Assembly (NCBI RefSeq): GCF_003326675.1
Contig: NZ_JPWF01000014.1
Span: 1-64,000, forward strand
Direction: 5' to 3'
DNA: 64,000 bases
Origin: Thalassospira profundimaris
Lineage (GTDB): Bacteria > Pseudomonadota > Alphaproteobacteria > Rhodospirillales > Thalassospiraceae
Program-made: the position numbers and the translations under genes
Part shown: one piece after another, positions 62,669 through 64,000 of the stretch
Layout: each line of letters opens with the position of its first letter
Position numbering within the stretch: the first letter of the stretch is position 1
The notes under the pieces: generated by a model
The model's database searches: none
Told to the model about the DNA's origin: nothing
Seen by the model: only the letters and a program-made list of their open reading frames with translations

Positions 62669-62914
62669 GGTTTCTCCTTATTTTGCTCGTCTGCCTGAAA
62701 TAGCGGCTTTGGGCCCCCACGGAAAGAGTCTGTTTTCCCCAAATTTTTGACAAAGCCGGGATCGGGATTCAGTGTTTGATTCCAAAGGCCTGAAATCCCA
62801 TGCGTTTTGCGCGGTTCGGCCGTGTCGGGGCAAAGCTTGCGGGCGCTGGCCGATGACGTTATTTCTTTGGCAAATGTGAATTTGCGGGCAACGTGCCCAA
62901 GCAGGAGAATTCGG

Positions 62915-63187
62915 ATGGCCGGAAAATTCCGCGAGACCGTCATTCATAATGTCGAACCCAAAGAAAAAGCCGAACCGCAGTCAGATGCGGTAACGCCAAC
63001 TGAAACCGATGAAATTGCCGGTGCCGATGCGGCGCCGCAATTGTCGCAAGATGCGATCAATGCATTGGCCGAGGCAAAGGCATTTAAAGAAGCCGCTGCC
63101 AAGGCCCGCGAAATCGGCGGACCCAAAGGCCCCGAACCAACCCGTTTTGGCGATTGGGAAAACAAGGGCCGCTGTATCGATTTTTAA
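62915..63187 (+). CDS. DUF1674 / succinate dehydrogenase assembly factor 4 homologue
   Basis: A 90-residue protein whose C-terminus is the DUF1674/SDHAF4 signature GGPKGPEPTRFGDWENKGRCIDF. Mitochondrial SDHAF4 binds the flavoprotein of succinate dehydrogenase during assembly; the bacterial form is taken to do the same. The first half is a flexible, charged segment. The ATG at 62915 has GGAG upstream. A 246-base divergent gap separates it from tex; nothing else is seen there. Confidence 0.88.
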   Translation: MAGKFRETVIHNVEPKEKAEPQSDAVTPTETDEIAGADAAPQLSQDAINALAEAKAFKEAAAKAREIGGPKGPEPTRFGDWENKGRCIDF

Positions 63188-63195
63188 GATCGACC

Positions 63196-63507
63196 TTATA
63201 TGTCGGTTATCGGTGTTGGCTGATAATGCGTGCGTAATGTGCGGGTGTCGCGTTTTGTCTGGGTCACAAGTCCGGTTGCCTGCATCAGTGCATTAAGCTC
63301 GCGCAGAACGATGGCGTGCGCTATTCCGAACAGTCGGGCGAATGTTTTACTGTCACAGGCGATATCCTGTCGTGCGGCGACCAGAATGGCACCCTGAACC
63401 GGACTAAGTTCCGGGTTGCCGACCAATGTGCGTTCGACCAGATGCAGAAAATGTTCTGCATCTGGTGCGTCATCTTTGCCCGAATGATTTTGTGCCGGGT
63501 TCCTCAC
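63196..63507 (-). CDS. Small protein, possible winged-helix, coupled to YdeP-type oxidoreductase
   Basis: A 103-residue cytosolic protein of unknown function. Its middle looks like a helix-rich or winged-helix segment (LSPVQGAILVAARQDIACD, KTFARLFGIAHAIVLRELNAL). The GTG start overlaps the stop of the molybdopterin oxidoreductase by four bases (GTGA), so both are made together. It may be a regulator or accessory factor of that enzyme; this rests only on position. Confidence 0.65.
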   Translation of the reverse strand: MRNPAQNHSGKDDAPDAEHFLHLVERTLVGNPELSPVQGAILVAARQDIACDSKTFARLFGIAHAIVLRELNALMQATGLVTQTKRDTRTLRTHYQPTPITDI

Positions 63508-64000
63508 GCGGATTTTTCCGTGCGAAAGGACACCATCACTGATTTGGATGTTGGTGTGTCGCTTTGATCACCGGCACTGCCAAGCGGCACCAGAACGTTC
63601 AGTTCCGGGTAATAGCCCGCCACACTGCCGCGCGGAATGTCATAGGACACAAACCGGAAATCATCGGCAATCCGTTCGATCCCGTCATCATATTCACACA
63701 TCACATCAACACGGTCGCCTGATTTGGCATCAAGCATCGCCAGATCATCGGGATGAATGAAGATAACCTTGCGTTCGCCGTAAACCCCGCGATAACGGTC
63801 ATCAAGGCCGTAAACGGTGGTGTTGTATTGATCGTGTGACCGGAATGTCTGCAAGGCAAATTGCGATTTGCCACCATCGGTTTTCTGGTTCTGACGGGCC
63901 TGTTGATGAACTGTCAGACGGGGCAGCGCGGTATTGGCAAATGTTGCCTTGCCGCTTGGCGTGTTCCATTCCCGGTGGGCGGCATCATTGCGCAGGTGGA
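63504..64000 (-). CDS. FdhF/YdeP-family molybdopterin oxidoreductase, 3' part
   Basis: Only the C-terminal 165 residues lie in the window; the frame is open to the right edge. The visible part reads NTPSGKATF, then FRSHDQYNTTVYGLDDRYRGVYG, IPRGSVAGYYPELNVLVPL and TPTSKSVMVSFR. That is the C-terminal molydopterin-dinucleotide-binding domain of the YdeP/FdhF-like family (formate dehydrogenase-like, linked in E. coli to acid resistance). The catalytic residue and iron-sulfur ligands are outside the window. It is coupled to the small gene downstream. Confidence 0.9.
   Translation of the reverse strand, partial: HLRNDAAHREWNTPSGKATFANTALPRLTVHQQARQNQKTDGGKSQFALQTFRSHDQYNTTVYGLDDRYRGVYGERKVIFIHPDDLAMLDAKSGDRVDVMCEYDDGIERIADDFRFVSYDIPRGSVAGYYPELNVLVPLGSAGDQSDTPTSKSVMVSFRTEKSA

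Noticed and set aside
61382-62698. 438-codon plus-strand frame opposite tex
   Set aside because: Shadow of the conserved Tex domains.

Overview
The window looks like a chromosomal segment of a free-living alphaproteobacterium of the Rhodospirillales, most like Thalassospira. This rests on moderate-to-high G+C coding DNA, osmoregulated glucan synthesis genes, many solute transporters (TctCBA, Pot-like ABC, LysE, TauE), an SDHAF4 homologue, and GntR/FCD and LysR regulators beside small catabolic gene sets. The genus is an inference from overall resemblance. No rRNA, tRNA, CRISPR array or recognisable transposase was seen.

Layout. 0-6.3 kb: a ketoglutaric-semialdehyde-type aldehyde dehydrogenase, then a complete FecIRA-type surface-signalling system (ECF sigma factor, FecR anti-sigma, TonB receptor with STN domain). 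6.5-12.6 kb: a GntR/FCD regulator divergent from a Pot-like ABC importer (ATPase, Tat-exported binding protein, two permeases) and a hydantoin/Asp-Glu racemase. 12.7-19.2 kb: a second GntR/FCD regulator, a TauE permease, a TctCBA transporter and a cytosolic gamma-glutamyltransferase homologue. 19.5-24.1 kb: opgG-opgH and a small unknown gene behind a perfect CtrA-like box.

24.3-36.8 kb is a fatty-acid-degradation regulon. A MerR (LiuR-like) regulator heads an operon of thiolase, a FadN-type HAD/enoyl-CoA hydratase, acyl-CoA dehydrogenase, thioesterase, enoyl-CoA hydratase and SDR. Next to it lie fadD and an SCP2-DUF6134-FadL operon. One 18-base operator-like sequence stands, nearly unchanged, before all three transcription units.

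36.9-41.2 kb: glycine-zipper envelope proteins, isoaspartyl dipeptidase, a LysE exporter and an MFS transporter. 41.4-49.4 kb: a heme uptake operon (hemP, receptor, hemS, hmuTUV) with a Fur-like box, facing a globin-coupled chemoreceptor that ends in a CZB zinc-binding domain. 49.6-55.0 kb: a LysR regulator divergent from a FAD oxidoreductase, a class III aminotransferase and an ALDH7 dehydrogenase, probably for lysine/pipecolate-type catabolism.

55.0-56.7 kb is a sharply A+T-rich island with one 482-aa P-loop ATPase (Sll1717-like, function unknown), bounded by a terminator and a perfect 22-base palindrome. It abuts a VOC-family gene broken by a single in-frame amber codon. 57.1-64.0 kb: sodB, a small exported protein, a TPP riboswitch with thiM-thiE, tex, an SDHAF4 homologue, and the 3' end of a YdeP/FdhF-type molybdopterin oxidoreductase coupled to a small unknown gene.

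The best candidates for undescribed biology are the A+T-rich ATPase island, the TctCBA plus cytosolic GGT module, the globin-MCP-CZB receptor beside heme uptake, and the SCP2-DUF6134-FadL operon under the MerR operator.
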